Of a DNA stretch of 64,000 nt, positions 1 through 10,024 are shown one piece after another. Both the position numbers and the translations under genes were made by a program. Source of the stretch: Karalla daura (taxonomy: Eukaryota > Chordata > Actinopteri > Chaetodontiformes > Leiognathidae). The stretch lies in the NCBI GenBank assembly GCA_029224185.1, contig CM055191.1:13258188-13322187 (forward strand), given 5' to 3'. Position 1 is the first letter of the stretch; each line of letters begins with the position of its first letter. The notes under the pieces are model-generated. The model saw only the letters and a program-made list of their open reading frames with translations, did not search any database and had not been told where the DNA came from.

Positions 1-281
1 TACTATTCCACCCTAATCATATGTAGGACATAGCTGGATATAGATATAGAATTGTATGGATGTCATCCAAGTTTGTCACCATATTAAATTCCTTTAGATA
101 GACAGATAGATAGACAGAGAGAGGGGCATTCAGAAGATATGCATCTACTCTACTTTCCTTTTGTCTGCTTGCATAAATGCACCCTTTTCTGGACTCTATA
201 GCAAAGCAACTCTTCCACATCAACCAAAAAGTGCAAGTCTTCAGTGCACAACACAAAAGAGCAAATCACTGCGGTTCTTAC
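1..281 (-). other. hoxa9b: hoxa9b intron 1, 5' part
   Basis: This is the beginning of the hoxa9b intron after the donor at 281-280. A short GATA/GACA microsatellite lies at about 97-122. The acceptor and exon 2 are not in the window. Confidence 0.75.
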
Positions 282-816
282 TTGCGTCTGTCTCCCTCTC
301 CTCCTCTGCGGCTTTCGTCGTGGCTGTGCGCTCGCTGGGAACCTCCGCCTGCAGGGACGCGTCGGTCCCAATGTCAGACAAAAGAGGTGTGTGCGTTTCC
401 AGAGTCGTGCACTCTGCGCTCCCAATCACAGGCTCGGGTTTGATCTCATAATGCACGGCCGTGGACGGTAATCCCGTCAGGCACAGGGACGCAGACACCG
501 GATCCAGAGCCCAGGAGCGTGCAAACATCCCATCCCCACCACCACCACCTCCTCCGACACCTCCTCCTCCTCCGCCTGCCGTGTAGTGGTGGTGGATATA
601 GGTCGGGGCGCTGGTGCTGCTGGGAGCGTGATGACTCCAAGATCCGCCAAAAATAGAAGATTTGGCCTGCAAGGGGCACGACTCCAGTCCGCCATATTCT
701 GCGAGCATCGCCTGCTCCACCCCTGCAGGGGCTGCGGGGTACCTCATGTCCTCCTGCTCCGGGAGCACAGGAGGAGACTCCACGTAATAGCTCGTCCCCA
801 ACGTCGACATGGCCAA
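282..816 (-). CDS. hoxa9b: Hox-A9b homeobox transcription factor, exon 1 (partial; exon 2 outside window)
   Basis: Exon 1 of a paralogue-group-9 Hox transcription factor, which patterns the posterior body axis and paired appendages. The start is the ATG at 816, giving a protein that opens MAMSTLGTSYYVES; a second ATG two codons later fits the usual Hox9 start equally well. Hox9 N-terminal landmarks follow in order: the block around residues 48-60 with SSIFGGSW, a glycine run at about 81-94, RSW at 100-102, IKPEP at 125-129 and TLETHT at 138-143. The exon ends in phase 1 at a consensus donor (GTAAGA, 281-276). The homeobox exon should lie to the left of base 1. The glycine tract is longer than I expect in most Hox9 proteins. 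Assignment to group 9 is firm. The 'b' paralogue is inferred from the hoxa10/11/13 plus hibadh context and the missing evx1. Confidence 0.88.
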
Positions 817-1842
817 GAGCGAAAAAAGCCCACAGCGCGTCAGAGTGCCGCAGTGTGCAGAAAAAGCGCATTCATTGCATGCAATAATGCGCTGCTTCTT
901 CTTCCCCCCTTGCGCCGGCTGCAGGGGCTCAGTGCGTCCTGCGAGTTGAACCCGAGCCCTGGATAGGGTGCCCCGAACACGTGACCGTGGGACAGAACAA
1001 TAAATAATAAATCAGCCCCCTGCTCAAGTAAATGGCCACCATTTTCCCCCAGCATATTTTAATAGTCTTTATTGGAAAATATTAGGTTTTATAAGCAATA
1101 AAGGCTTCTTTTTGTTAGGAGAGGAGAGGAGTTTACACATGTATATTCATAAAAACCTGATGGCATGATTTATCCCCCAAAATAAAAAGCCTTGCAATAA
1201 TTGGATGACCTCCATCTATAAACCTCACAGTTTTTTTTTATCTTGGTTGCGCCTTTTTTTTTGCAGGAACCCAGACACAATCTGATATAAGAGGGTGGTT
1301 TTCTGCAGGGTTTCTGAGTCCACTTTGAAGGCAATCTACAACGGAAAGCGGGGGCCAGGTTATTTGGGTGCTATATAACAGTCCCTTTTTTACCACGGGC
1401 AATTGGGTTGTTTTTCTTCAGGTTACAACCCAGGGCTGTCTCAGCTAAATATCACCAATAAAGCTCAGGCCTTTGTGTCCTTTCTGTGGGTGCGGGCAGA
1501 CGCATCCGGCATTTCCTCCGGCCATGCAGGCAACTGGCAGACTGCAATGATCATAACCGAGGCCTTGTCTGCTCCTCTGTGCTTCTCTCCAAACCTAAAT
1601 CCTCCCTTCCTTTCTCCTCACATCACATACAGGGGCTCTGCAGGACTGAAGACACGAGGAAAATAAAGTGCAGTCATGCCCAGATGTATTTCAGTTACAC
1701 ACCGGAGTCTCCTTTTATTTACGCACAACAATAAATACCTTAATTGCACTTTTTTGGTGGGGTGTTTTTTTATGTGTTTGAATGGTGCTTCAGCTCGAAA
1801 TGTAAATGATAGAAACTCACTTTTCACGATGCGACGAGTTTT

Positions 1843-1924
1843 ACTGAGGTAATCAAGGCAGTTTCGTGTTGTGGGAGAAAATATCAAGAGCCCCAACAAC
1901 ATGAGACTACCTAAACCACTCCAC
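1843..1924 (-). ncRNA. mir196: mir-196 precursor hairpin
   Basis: This is a microRNA precursor on the Hox strand, between hoxa9b and hoxa10b, the position that vertebrate mir-196 genes occupy in Hox clusters. The 5p arm on the minus strand (1913-1892) begins TAGGTAGTCTC and ends GTTGTTGGG, carrying the complete miR-196 seed AGGTAGT. The loop is about 15 nt (CTCTTGATATTTTCT region). The 3p arm (about 1876-1855) reads CACAACACGAAACTGCCTTG and pairs back with the 5p arm. The lower stem continues (GTGGTTTAGG with CCTTGATTAC). miR-196 targets include Hox8 transcripts in vertebrates. Relative to the canonical miR-196a that I know, nucleotide 9 is C instead of U, just outside the seed. The family call is secure; which of the several teleost mir-196 copies this is, I cannot settle. 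Confidence 0.93.
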
Positions 1925-2338
1925 AGCCCGCTCTCCTCCTCCTCCTTCTCCTCCTCCACAGGAAAATCCCTCTCAGCTGTTTGTTTTAAAATATTCTAGG
2001 GTGAGAAAATGGAGGGGAAAAAATCAACAAAGATTTCAGAACCCGTAAAGATGCAAAACATGTCCTGTTCCGAACCAGGCGGCCATCTTGCAATTAAAAA
2101 AAAAATGCGCCATCACTTGGACATTGTATTAGTTTCTTTAGATTCTGCAGCAAAACGTAGCTTTTTATAAACGTTACACCAAATTTAAAATTGAAACAAT
2201 ATTAAAAACACTTTTTCTCCTTTCATTGTGTGGATTTAAGTCAACAATAAAAAAGCTAGGCCTACAAAATGGAGAACCTACACTGCTACTACTATTCCCA
2301 GAGTAGTAATATTTACTGCATCCAGTCCACACACACAG

Positions 2339-2369
<31 letters not shown>

Positions 2370-2761
2370 AAGGCATCCCTGTACCTGTGCCAGCTCCTAT
2401 AATCACTGCTGCTTCACAATGAAATAAGGAGTCTGCTACTTGCGGGGATGGTTTTATTCATTTGACCAGCAAAAAAAAAATTAAAATAATAATAATGTGC
2501 AAATATTCATCAGACCACTTGGCTTCTTCTTTAAGCTGTCACAGAAAGGCTTGCTGAGTGTATGTCCCAAGAGTTTTTTTTTTAACTTAGTCCAGCATGC
2601 AAATTCACTCAGGGTTTTGGATATACATGGATATGTACAAGCCCCGGAGCGCTGACACACTGTGGTCACAGTTCAAACACAACGATACAAATGTATTTAT
2701 AAATACACGACAGAATAGAACAAAGAAGAAATCAATAAGTTATAGCAGTGTGGGCTCTTTT

Positions 2762-2767
2762 TTTATT
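2762..2767 (-). terminator. hoxa10b: Candidate poly(A) signal of hoxa10b
   Basis: AATAAA on the minus strand (TTTATT on plus), about 145 nt after the hoxa10b stop. A second AATAAA lies at 2458-2453. Which of the two is used cannot be told from sequence. Confidence 0.4.
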
Positions 2768-2912
2768 ATATCCCATGGACATTCTCACAGTTGGGTTTTG
2801 GGGGAGGGGGGGGGGGGGTTGGGGAAGAGGACGGGGTCTCTGCGCCCTGGGTGCCATGGAGGGATGGATGGATGGAGAAGGTGGAGGAGGTGGTGGTGGT
2901 TGGTGCACAGTC

Positions 2913-3184
2913 TCAGGAGAAGCTGAAGTTGCTGGAGAGCTCTCGGATCCTGTTCTCCCGGCTCATCTTTTTCAGTTTCATCCTCCGGTTCTGGAACCAG
3001 ATTTTGACTTGCCTGTCGGTGAGGTGCACGCTGCGGCTGATCTCCAGACGTCGCTCCCTGGTCAGGTACATGTTGAAGAGGAACTCCTTCTCCAGCTCCA
3101 GGGTCTGGTGTTTGGTGTAAGGGCAGCGCTTCTTGCGGCCGCTCTTCGCTGTCAGCCAGTTCGCCGTGCTTTCAGATTTGCCAT
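2913..3184 (-). other. hoxa10b: hoxa10b exon 2 (homeobox exon)
   Basis: This exon encodes D248-S337 including the whole homeodomain. It is bounded by an acceptor AG at 3186-3185 and a TGA stop at 2915-2913. Recognition-helix residues I47, Q50, N51 and M54 of the Hox consensus are all present. Confidence 0.92.
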
Positions 3185-5710
3185 CTGTGTGTGGGTGTGG
3201 AACAGGGAAATGAGATTATAGGGCATTATATGGGGCAACAGGTGTGGGCAAAAAACAAGCACCATGCAGGAGCTGAGGCACGTTTAATTGTGAGATCTGG
3301 GCGCACGCAAAAAACTAACACACATATGGCGTGAGCGTGTCTGAATATCTGATTTCCAGCAGCATTTTACGCACCAGCAGAGTTCATATATAATTCAGCC
3401 TTTTATCAGAATTTGTTATAAGCCTCAGCACCAGCAGCCAAGCGATAAAACACAGGGTGGTGAAATTATAACGAGGCCTGGACCTGGATAAACTGGCTTT
3501 GTCATCATAATAAAGACACATTAACCATGGTTTACATTTACATTAAGTCATTTAACAGACACTTTTACCCAGAGAGGGCAAAAAAATCACCTGCGTCACA
3601 AAATAGACCATATTGTCACAATAAATGCTGCTCTTTATTCCTGGGATGATAGTGCAGTATTGTCAGAAGAGAACAAGTGCAGGGTGCAGAATAAATCAGG
3701 TGTGTGTTCAGATATATTCCGCGGGGTTGCTTGAGCCTGCAATGGGACTGACGCTATGGCGGCTTATTAATGATCTATAAGAGCTAATAAAATGCAATAG
3801 TTCGGATCCTCGGTTCTGATAGGCTCGACACCTGAGCTGAAATAACGCTCTAATTCAGGTCATAGTCCACTGTTAATGAGAAAAAATAGAAACAAGATAC
3901 CTGAAAAATAAATTGAGCTACCAAACATGCACCCCATCTTCCAGAAGCTGTCTCCCCTCTCTTCTTGTACTGGTCATTTTTAATACCCATGTGCAACTGC
4001 TGCTGTTGTTCTAGTTTCTTGCTTTTGTTTTGTTTAAACTGATACTCATTTTTTTATTATTACTTTTGTTGTCTATATCTGTTCTACTAGTTTTTTTTCT
4101 ACCACAGTGCACCGTGTTAATTATTGTTTCCCATAATTTATTAGCCACTTTGCAACTGCGACACTGTTATTTCCCCTTCTCGGAGCTGATAAAGGAATAT
4201 GCTATCTTATGATCGCTTTTCTAATGTAGCATCAATACATATGCATATATTTTTTCTCCTGCATGAACAAAAGCTTCTGACTAAATGTAAATAAACGACT
4301 AACGTGCACCAGAACCAGAGCCTGAAATAAATTGAACTCAACACGCCCTCCATCTTCCGGAAGCTCTTTGGCGACCCAAGCATCTTCTCTAACTTGCATC
4401 CTTCTTCTTATCCTTCTCCTACATCTTCTCTGAACTACCTCTTCTTGCATAGTACTAACAGCGCTGCACTCTCATCATTTGGTGGTCTGCAGAATGTTGA
4501 GCAGCATGCTACACCATGGTCTCTTTTGGGATATGTTTTTAGTCATGTGGATAAAAGCGTCAGCAATTGTGATGCAAATACCTGCATCTGGATAGAGAAT
4601 CAGTCTGCAAGCCATTCCAGAAATCACAGAAGAAAAACAAGAGCCTGAAAATAAACTAGCAAATTCTCCATCTGCCAAAAGATCTTGGAGACCAAAGCAT
4701 CCTCCTTCTTTACGCTACTACTAGTGCTATCTCGTCTTGACTGGTGCTTTAACTCTGCACCTCTTGTACTACTGACACTAGGCTGAAGAGAGCAGAGCAG
4801 TATTCACTGCCTCTCTTCAAATGTGACCTCAGTTTAGAATTTAAACGTCTGCTAAATTTAACGAGCACCCGAATCACGCCTCTGCAGAAATCACGAGCCT
4901 ACAATTAAATTCCGCACTATAGTTTTAAGTCCCTGTTATTTTGGCGTCAACGCATGCGGTTTCTTCACCTTTGACGGGTTTTTCCGGGCACTCCGGCTCT
5001 GCAGGCTCCGGCGAGGATGATCTGTGGGAGGACTGGCGGCTGTCCTCCTCTTCGTCCTCCTCCTCTGGAGCCGTGGGGAGCGGAGGAGGCGGCGGAGGCG
5101 GAGGCGCACCGACACCTCCTCCGCGGCTCTCCCTGCGCTCTGGCTCCGCGGCGTAGTGATCCACCCTCGGCTGCTCCTCCTGGTAGATCCTGGAGGACGC
5201 GGAGGACGATGTGGAGGAGGAGGTGTAGGTCTGGGACAGCCGGAAATAGCCCGGGACAGGCAGGGTGCAGCTGCCGGACACCGTGCAGGACGGAGCCGGG
5301 TAGGACACCTCCTCCACGGCTGCCGCTGCTGCTGCTCCTTTGGCGCATTTGTCAGCCTCGTAAAGGCAGTAGGTGCTCTCCTCCTTTATGCTGGGGGAGA
5401 AGGAGCATTGGGCCATCTGCTCCACCCTGCAGGATCTGGACGTCTCCAGCCATGTCTCCATCCCGGGGACGTATGGAGCAGGGGGAGCCGGGATCACCGC
5501 CTGCGCGCCCGGCTCGGTGCGCTTCCCAATGCCGGGGAATCCATAGGAATAATCCGAGTACACCCCGTTAGTCTGGTAATAGGAGCCGCTGTCTGCTCTC
5601 ACGTTGATCAGGGAGTCCACGAAAAAGGAATTTGCAGCCTGGTTGTTTGGGCATGTCATCGTTGTGGTATAATTTGCCGGAGGATGAAGATAGCCCTTTC
5701 TGGCTGACAT
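2913..5710 (-). CDS. hoxa10b: Hox-A10b homeobox transcription factor
   Basis: Group-10 Hox protein, a sequence-specific nuclear DNA-binding factor for posterior axial and fin patterning. Coding exons: 5710-4969 and 3184-2913, joined in phase 1 (donor AAAG|GTGAAG, acceptor ACACAG|ATGG), giving 337 aa. The start matches the conserved Hox10 N-terminus (MSARKGYL, then ANSF.VDSLI at about 26-35). Low-complexity tracts follow: alanines at 126-131, prolines at 203-210, an acidic run at 216-223, and serine-rich stretches. Exon 2 opens with the group-10 ANWLTAKSG motif (W257, the PBX-contact tryptophan). The homeodomain at about 263-322 contains KIWFQNRRMKLKK, and the tail ends NFSFS. An upstream stop-free extension is not needed because the start aligns with orthologues. 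In zebrafish hoxa10 survives only in the HoxAb cluster, which supports the paralogue call. Confidence 0.93.
3528..3580 (-). repeat. Fragment of a widespread teleost interspersed repeat
   Basis: On plus it reads ACATTTACATTAAGTCATTT then AACAGACACTTTTACCCAG. This is close to a motif (ACATTTAGTCATTTAGCAGACGC...) that I recognise from many fish genomes but cannot assign to a named family. It is the inverse of the GGATAAAAGCGTCTGC motif found in the repeat copies elsewhere in this window. Confidence 0.55.
3880..4910 (+). repeat. Diverged tandem repeat array in hoxa10b intron (about 3.5 units)
   Basis: Recurring landmarks at irregular spacing of 250-420 bp: GAGCCTGAAAATAAA-type at about 3898, 4318, 4641 and 4895; CCATCTTCCRGAAGCT-type at about 3937, 4351 and (diverged) 4669; CTTGTACT at 3965 and 4764. 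The motif ACACCATGGTCTCTTTTGGG at about 4511 is followed by GTGGATAAAAGCGTC at about 4547. These last two motifs recur at 11.3-11.6 and 13.9-14.5 kb, so this is one repeat family inside the Hox cluster. Confidence 0.6.
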
Positions 5711-6041
5711 TTCTTGTGCAAAACATTGCTGAATAATTACTGATACTCACGCTTCTCACTGTAGCCTGCAGCCAATTAAAACAGCAGGCGGCTGCAGACT
5801 CCTCCCAGTCCGCCAGGGCTGCTCCACACTGTCGTATATTTGGTTTTAGGCTTAAAGTACAGAGCAAACTGTGTGTAAAGGAGGGGAACAAGTGGACTTT
5901 TTTAGGTAAAAAATCTCCTCTGGATCTCACTTCTGCACCACCCTGCCTTCTCTAACTTTCAGCATCAGCCCCTTTTTGGCAGGTCCAGTTGTTGAAAGCT
6001 GTCCCTAACAATTATGTACAATGCACGGCCTTTATGGCCAC

Positions 6042-6059
6042 TTTTACAGCACTGTAAAA
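6042..6059. promoter_or_regulatory. Palindromic candidate regulatory site upstream of hoxa10b
   Basis: Perfect 8-bp inverted repeat TTTTACAG-CA-CTGTAAAA, 330 bp upstream of the hoxa10b ATG, directly next to GGCCTTTATGGCC, which contains a CDX-type TTTATGG. TTTAC/GTAAA resembles posterior-Hox/CDX half-sites. The role is inferred only from position and symmetry. Confidence 0.35.
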
Positions 6060-6169
6060 AATGGAGGTGCCTCTGAGACGCTCGGGGTGCATCAAGAAAA
6101 ATCCAAAAGGTCCTGTGTGACTCTGGAAGGAGGACTCCTCTAAATCCCTCCTTTCTCTTTATTTTCCTA

Positions 6170-6262
6170 TACTATTTTTAGTTTCTTCACCTACTGTTCT
6201 AACATATGTACAAACTGTGAAACAAATAAAGCTTTATCTTATCTTATCTTATCTTATCTCAT
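6170..6262 (+). repeat. Retroposon-like 3' tail with (TTATC)n
   Basis: AATAAAGC is followed by about five TTATC units. A poly(A)-signal-like word next to a short tandem tail is typical of the 3' ends of fish LINE or SINE copies. The body upstream is too decayed for me to assign. Confidence 0.3.
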
Positions 6263-7567
6263 TCTGTGCTGCTCTAATTATTATATTGGACTTTTCCTGA
6301 AGTCGTTAGCTTTAATCCTCTACTTGTATCTGTGTGTGGTGTGAATATTGTGGCCCCAATTTGCGTCCAGACACCTTTTTTCCTTACTCCAAAGGCTGTT
6401 TTGAAGGTGAACAAAGCCCTCAGGCTGTGTTTTCCCTCAAGCTCGGACTATAAGAAATCGAGTTCCTTATAGAATGCCTTGTCTTTGTGTTCCCATCTCG
6501 AAGAGCTACTAGAACATGTATTATCGTATTTATTATAAATAGATCAAGAACAGTCACGATTATTCCGAGGCGTCAACACGACGCAGTTTTTTTATATAGG
6601 AATAATTTTCCTCCGGTCCTCCCACGAACACAACACAACATTGCGCTTTATGAAATGGTTTTAATTCCATAGAAAAAAAACACATTAAAAGCTCATTTTC
6701 CTCCATTTCCAGAATAATGTCGACACAATTGTTTTGCCACTCCGCGCATCAGAGCTGGAGTTGATGATAATATATATATATAAACTGGCGGCTTCCGTGA
6801 TTCAGCAAAACAACATTATATATATAAATACATATATGAAATTAATTAAAATTAAACTGACCTGCACAGCACGCAACTCAACAATAACCTCAGAGGAGTT
6901 TCAAGTTTAGTACTCAAAATATCGATTTAATGTAACACAAAGGATGTGATGTGGCTAATGTTAATAATAAATGCTGGGCCTCAGTCCTTGGCCTGGACAA
7001 ATTAAAAGATTTCAGAGAAAAATTAAAAAATAATGTAAGAAATAGATCAAATCGTGCAGTCTTTGGGGTTTATACCATAGGCCTGTAGATTAAGGTCAGT
7101 ATTTAAGTGTCTCCAAAGGTGGCTTCAGCTTGAAATACCGCCCATCTCCATTTTCCTGTACGACTGGAGACATAAAGTCTAGAAATGAGAGCTGCACTTA
7201 CTTTATGTATACGGCCATTTTATATATGGCGTCAAAGCTACTGCAGACACAGCCTCAGTGAATGATAATAATCATTAACCCTATTGGATATTTCCAGAGA
7301 TGCTTCAGTGTGTGCTCTGTGGGTGACCCATGGTCTTTTATTATTATTCCCATAAAACTTGTTTTTTTTTTAATTTATTATTCATTGGCATTTTTTTTTA
7401 CAGAAAATTGAGACAATGCAGAATGTAAACCTGAGATCTCACGTTGCATCTGAACATGTGACGCACACACACACACACTCACATTCACATATACACACGC
7501 GCACACACACACTCTACATCTTAATATAGGAGAACAAATGGTCTATCCCAGCTCCTATTTCCACGTG

Positions 7568-7602
7568 TTTATGTCGTTTCCACGACGACCAAGCGACATA
7601 AA
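7568..7602. promoter_or_regulatory. Inverted pair of CDX-type sites
   Basis: Perfect 9-bp inverted repeat TTTATGTCG ... CGACATAAA with a 17-nt spacer. It sits in a stretch (7560-7645) that also holds CACGTG, TTATTTATAAAATGG and TATAATTTACG. Two head-to-head TTTATG sites suggest CDX or posterior Hox binding. No experiment or alignment supports this here. Confidence 0.4.
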
Positions 7603-9315
7603 TCCACCGTATTATTTATAAAATGGCGTATAATTTACGTTTGGAACTGTATGGGGATTATAAAAGTTAGTGAGCCACACATTGTTTGGACTTTGGGCCC
7701 TCTTTGCTGCGCATCAGTCACTGCAGGCCTGCAACGTCAGCAGAACATGCAACCTGAGAAGCTGCATTAAAATCTGACGCTCAAAGAAACAAAACTCTTT
7801 TCCTTGCGCTATTAACTTGTGCCAAGTTTGCCTGGGAGAGCTCTCGCAACCTCTTAGCGTCTTAAAAACCAAGTGTTTGGGCACTTTTCAAACACAGACA
7901 GAGTATAAAAATAGACCCAGCTCCTACAAAATAAAAGCCTACCTTTTCGCAAGGAACATCCCAGGACGGTGCCACCTTTTTTTGAAAGCAGTCAGAACTT
8001 CTTTTATATCTCAATTCACGGCAATGACATTGATCTGCGCAGCGCCCCCCAGTGGCGGAGAGCGGTCACTGCGACGCAGTAGCAGCTGCCTTCCTCCCAC
8101 AGTGCGATGCAGAAACAAATGACGGCGGAAAGCTCCGCGGACGCAGGCTTTCACTGCTCCCAGCCGCTGTTTTTCAGCCCCTTAGTCACAGTTAATAACC
8201 TTGGGTCTCAGACGCTTTATTGCACCGCACTCCAAATGCTCCAGACGAATCCGCGTTTTATGGCCAAGTTACTGGAGCAACTGGGGAGGATGTGCAGCAA
8301 TCAAAGCCGCATTCCTGGGAGGGGATAGGGAAGAGATCAGGGCCCTCATTAGCTTATGGCAGGCCATTCACTGCGTTTTCAGGGCCCTGATGGTGCATAT
8401 AAAACCACCTGAAGACGTTTTGAACCCATCGTTTCATTCTACTCTCCACTGCAGGTGGACATAAATCTAAAACTCATGAGCTTGTTTGGATTCAACCCAC
8501 TCCAGATGAGAAATAAATAGATGTTACGCACAGTTATCAACACTTATCTCTGTGCTGAAACATTTAATATCGTCTGGAGTGGTTAGAAACTGCTCTGGAC
8601 TTCTTCATCTTGATGATGGGTCAGCAAAGTGAATCCTACAAGGGGAAATGAAAATCTTAAAGTCTGATCACACACACATATATATAGACACACACACAAA
8701 CGCACCCCCTCGCACACACTGGATTGTATCCTCCCGGCTTGTTCCATCTGCACATATTCAAACAAGTGTGTTTCAGTTACCCTAACATGCATGTTAGGTC
8801 AAAAGAAATTTTTCCACGTTGTTCCCTGAAATGAATGAAGCCTTCGACACGGATATCAAATAATAAGTGCAGAGGATCACGTTTTCTTGCCATGAGGGAG
8901 TGAAAAAAAGAGGAGAGCATCACACGCACCTGATACGATCCACGTGCTGGCGCAGAAAGCAAAATGAAGGATATTGTTTCATTTTGCTCTTTTATCAGTG
9001 GATAATAATCCGATTTTATGGCTTTGAGAGAGCTCAACAAAGAGGCGCTGGGGCAGATGTAAAACATCACCGAAAATCAGGCTTCACATGCGTGAAAACA
9101 GCGAGATTGGTGTCAGATTCTAATCACACACGCACGTATACACAAACCCTGATAAACTGGTTAAGAGACAGACGAGAAGGTGTGATTCACACACACACAC
9201 ACACATACACGCACACACACACACGCAGTTTTGAGTCATTGTATTGGTACAATAAAGTAAAAAGAGGAAGAAGGAAACAATTGAGACACTTACGGGCCTG
9301 TGCGTAATTTAAAGG

Positions 9316-9317
9316 GG

Positions 9318-9351
<34 letters not shown>

Positions 9352-9396
9352 TATATATATATATATATATAAAAGATAAGTATATATATGTATATA

Positions 9397-9430
<34 letters not shown>

Positions 9431-9440
9431 CTTATCTTTT
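9316..9440. repeat. TA-rich repeat with near-perfect 70-bp palindrome
   Basis: Two TA/CA microsatellite blocks. The segment 9371-9440 begins AAAAGATAAG and ends CTTATCTTTT, the exact reverse complement, with TATATA between. Only about two mismatches occur across 35-bp arms. It could extrude as a cruciform. The ends resemble terminal inverted repeats of a very short MITE, but no target-site duplication is obvious. Confidence 0.75.
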
Positions 9441-9557
9441 CTAAATTGCAGGACAATAAACTCCATGATAGGGATACAACGAACAGGTAAGCACCTTAAG
9501 TAACTTGAAAATTGGGGGAAAAATTCTGGATATGTCGATCGTAAGAATGAAAGCCCA

Positions 9558-9600
9558 ATAATAATAATAATAATAACAATAATATTAATAATAATAATAG
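9558..9600 (+). repeat. (AAT)n microsatellite
   Basis: AATAATAAT run, interrupted by AACAAT and ATT, downstream of hoxa11b. Confidence 0.85.
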
Positions 9601-9744
9601 AGGCAGCGGTGTTTAATGACAAAATAGTATATAAATAGTCGGATTCTGTAGGAAATGTGGCACAAAGCGCCTCCTCCTGTGGTGGCGGGATGCTGTGCAG
9701 TCTGGCTGAGGGTCTGCTTGGCTTTGACAGTCTTTGTCCAGGCT

Positions 9745-9750
9745 TTTATT
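9745..9750 (-). terminator. hoxa11b: Candidate poly(A) signal of hoxa11b
   Basis: AATAAA on the minus strand only 42 nt after the hoxa11b stop. This would give an unusually short 3' UTR, so a more distal signal may be the main one. Confidence 0.3.
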
Positions 9751-9791
9751 GTTGTTTTGTCAGTTTTTTTTGTTTGTTTGTTTTGTTTTTT

Positions 9792-10024
9792 TTATAGCAG
9801 GGGGTTCGTGGTGTAGTACTGTAAACGGTCTCTGTTTAATTTCTTCTCCTTCATCCTCCTGTTCTGGAACCAGATCTTGACCTGTCGGTCCGTCAGGTTG
9901 AGCATCCTGGAGAGCTGCAGCCGTTTCTCCTTGTTGATGTAGACGCTGAAGAAGAACTCCCTCTCCAGCTCCCTGATCTGGTACTTGGAGTACGGACACC
10001 GCTTCTTGCGCGTCCTGGGGCCAC
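9792..10024 (-). other. hoxa11b: hoxa11b exon 2 (homeobox exon)
   Basis: Encodes G197 to L273, starting at acceptor AG 10026-10025 and ending at a TAA at 9794-9792. The homeodomain is intact. Confidence 0.92.

Larger units (their letters stand above)
817..2912. other. hoxa9b-hoxa10b intergenic region
   Basis: This is the hoxa9b 5' flank and the hoxa10b 3' flank. Apart from the mir-196 hairpin I see no coding potential. Near the hoxa9b start (about 975-1020) are a CACGTG E-box and AATAAATAATAAATCA, an AT-rich run of homeodomain/CDX-type sites. A short CA microsatellite is at 2331-2370 and a G-run at 2806-2818. Confidence 0.6.
3185..4968 (-). other. hoxa10b: hoxa10b intron, filled with diverged repeats
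   Basis: A 1.78 kb intron. From about 3880 to 4910 it consists of diverged same-orientation copies of one repeat, described separately. An oppositely oriented fragment of a common fish repeat is at 3528-3580. Around 3755-3800 there is an unrelated AT-rich stretch (TTATTAATGATCTATAA) with homeodomain-type sites. Confidence 0.7.
5711..9791. other. hoxa10b-hoxa11b intergenic region
   Basis: This 4.1 kb stretch has no supportable gene. It contains palindromic candidate regulatory sites (6042-6059 and 7568-7602, listed separately), a short (TTATC)n tail at 6236-6260 that looks like the end of a decayed retroposon, CA microsatellites at 7464-7515, 8670-8702 and 9187-9226, a long TA-rich palindrome (9316-9440) and an AAT repeat at 9558-9600. 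Around 8330-8410 two AGGGCCCT blocks flank a conserved-looking stretch ending in CATATAAAACC, a possible TATA-type promoter of unknown use. Confidence 0.55.

Noticed and set aside
5024..5707. 227-codon open frame on the plus strand opposite hoxa10b exon 1
   Set aside because: It is a GC-rich antisense shadow of hoxa10b exon 1 and encodes Arg/Leu-rich low complexity without domain resemblance.
8107..8328. Short open frame (73 codons) between hoxa10b and hoxa11b
   Set aside because: No family resemblance and no splice or promoter support; the length is expected by chance.
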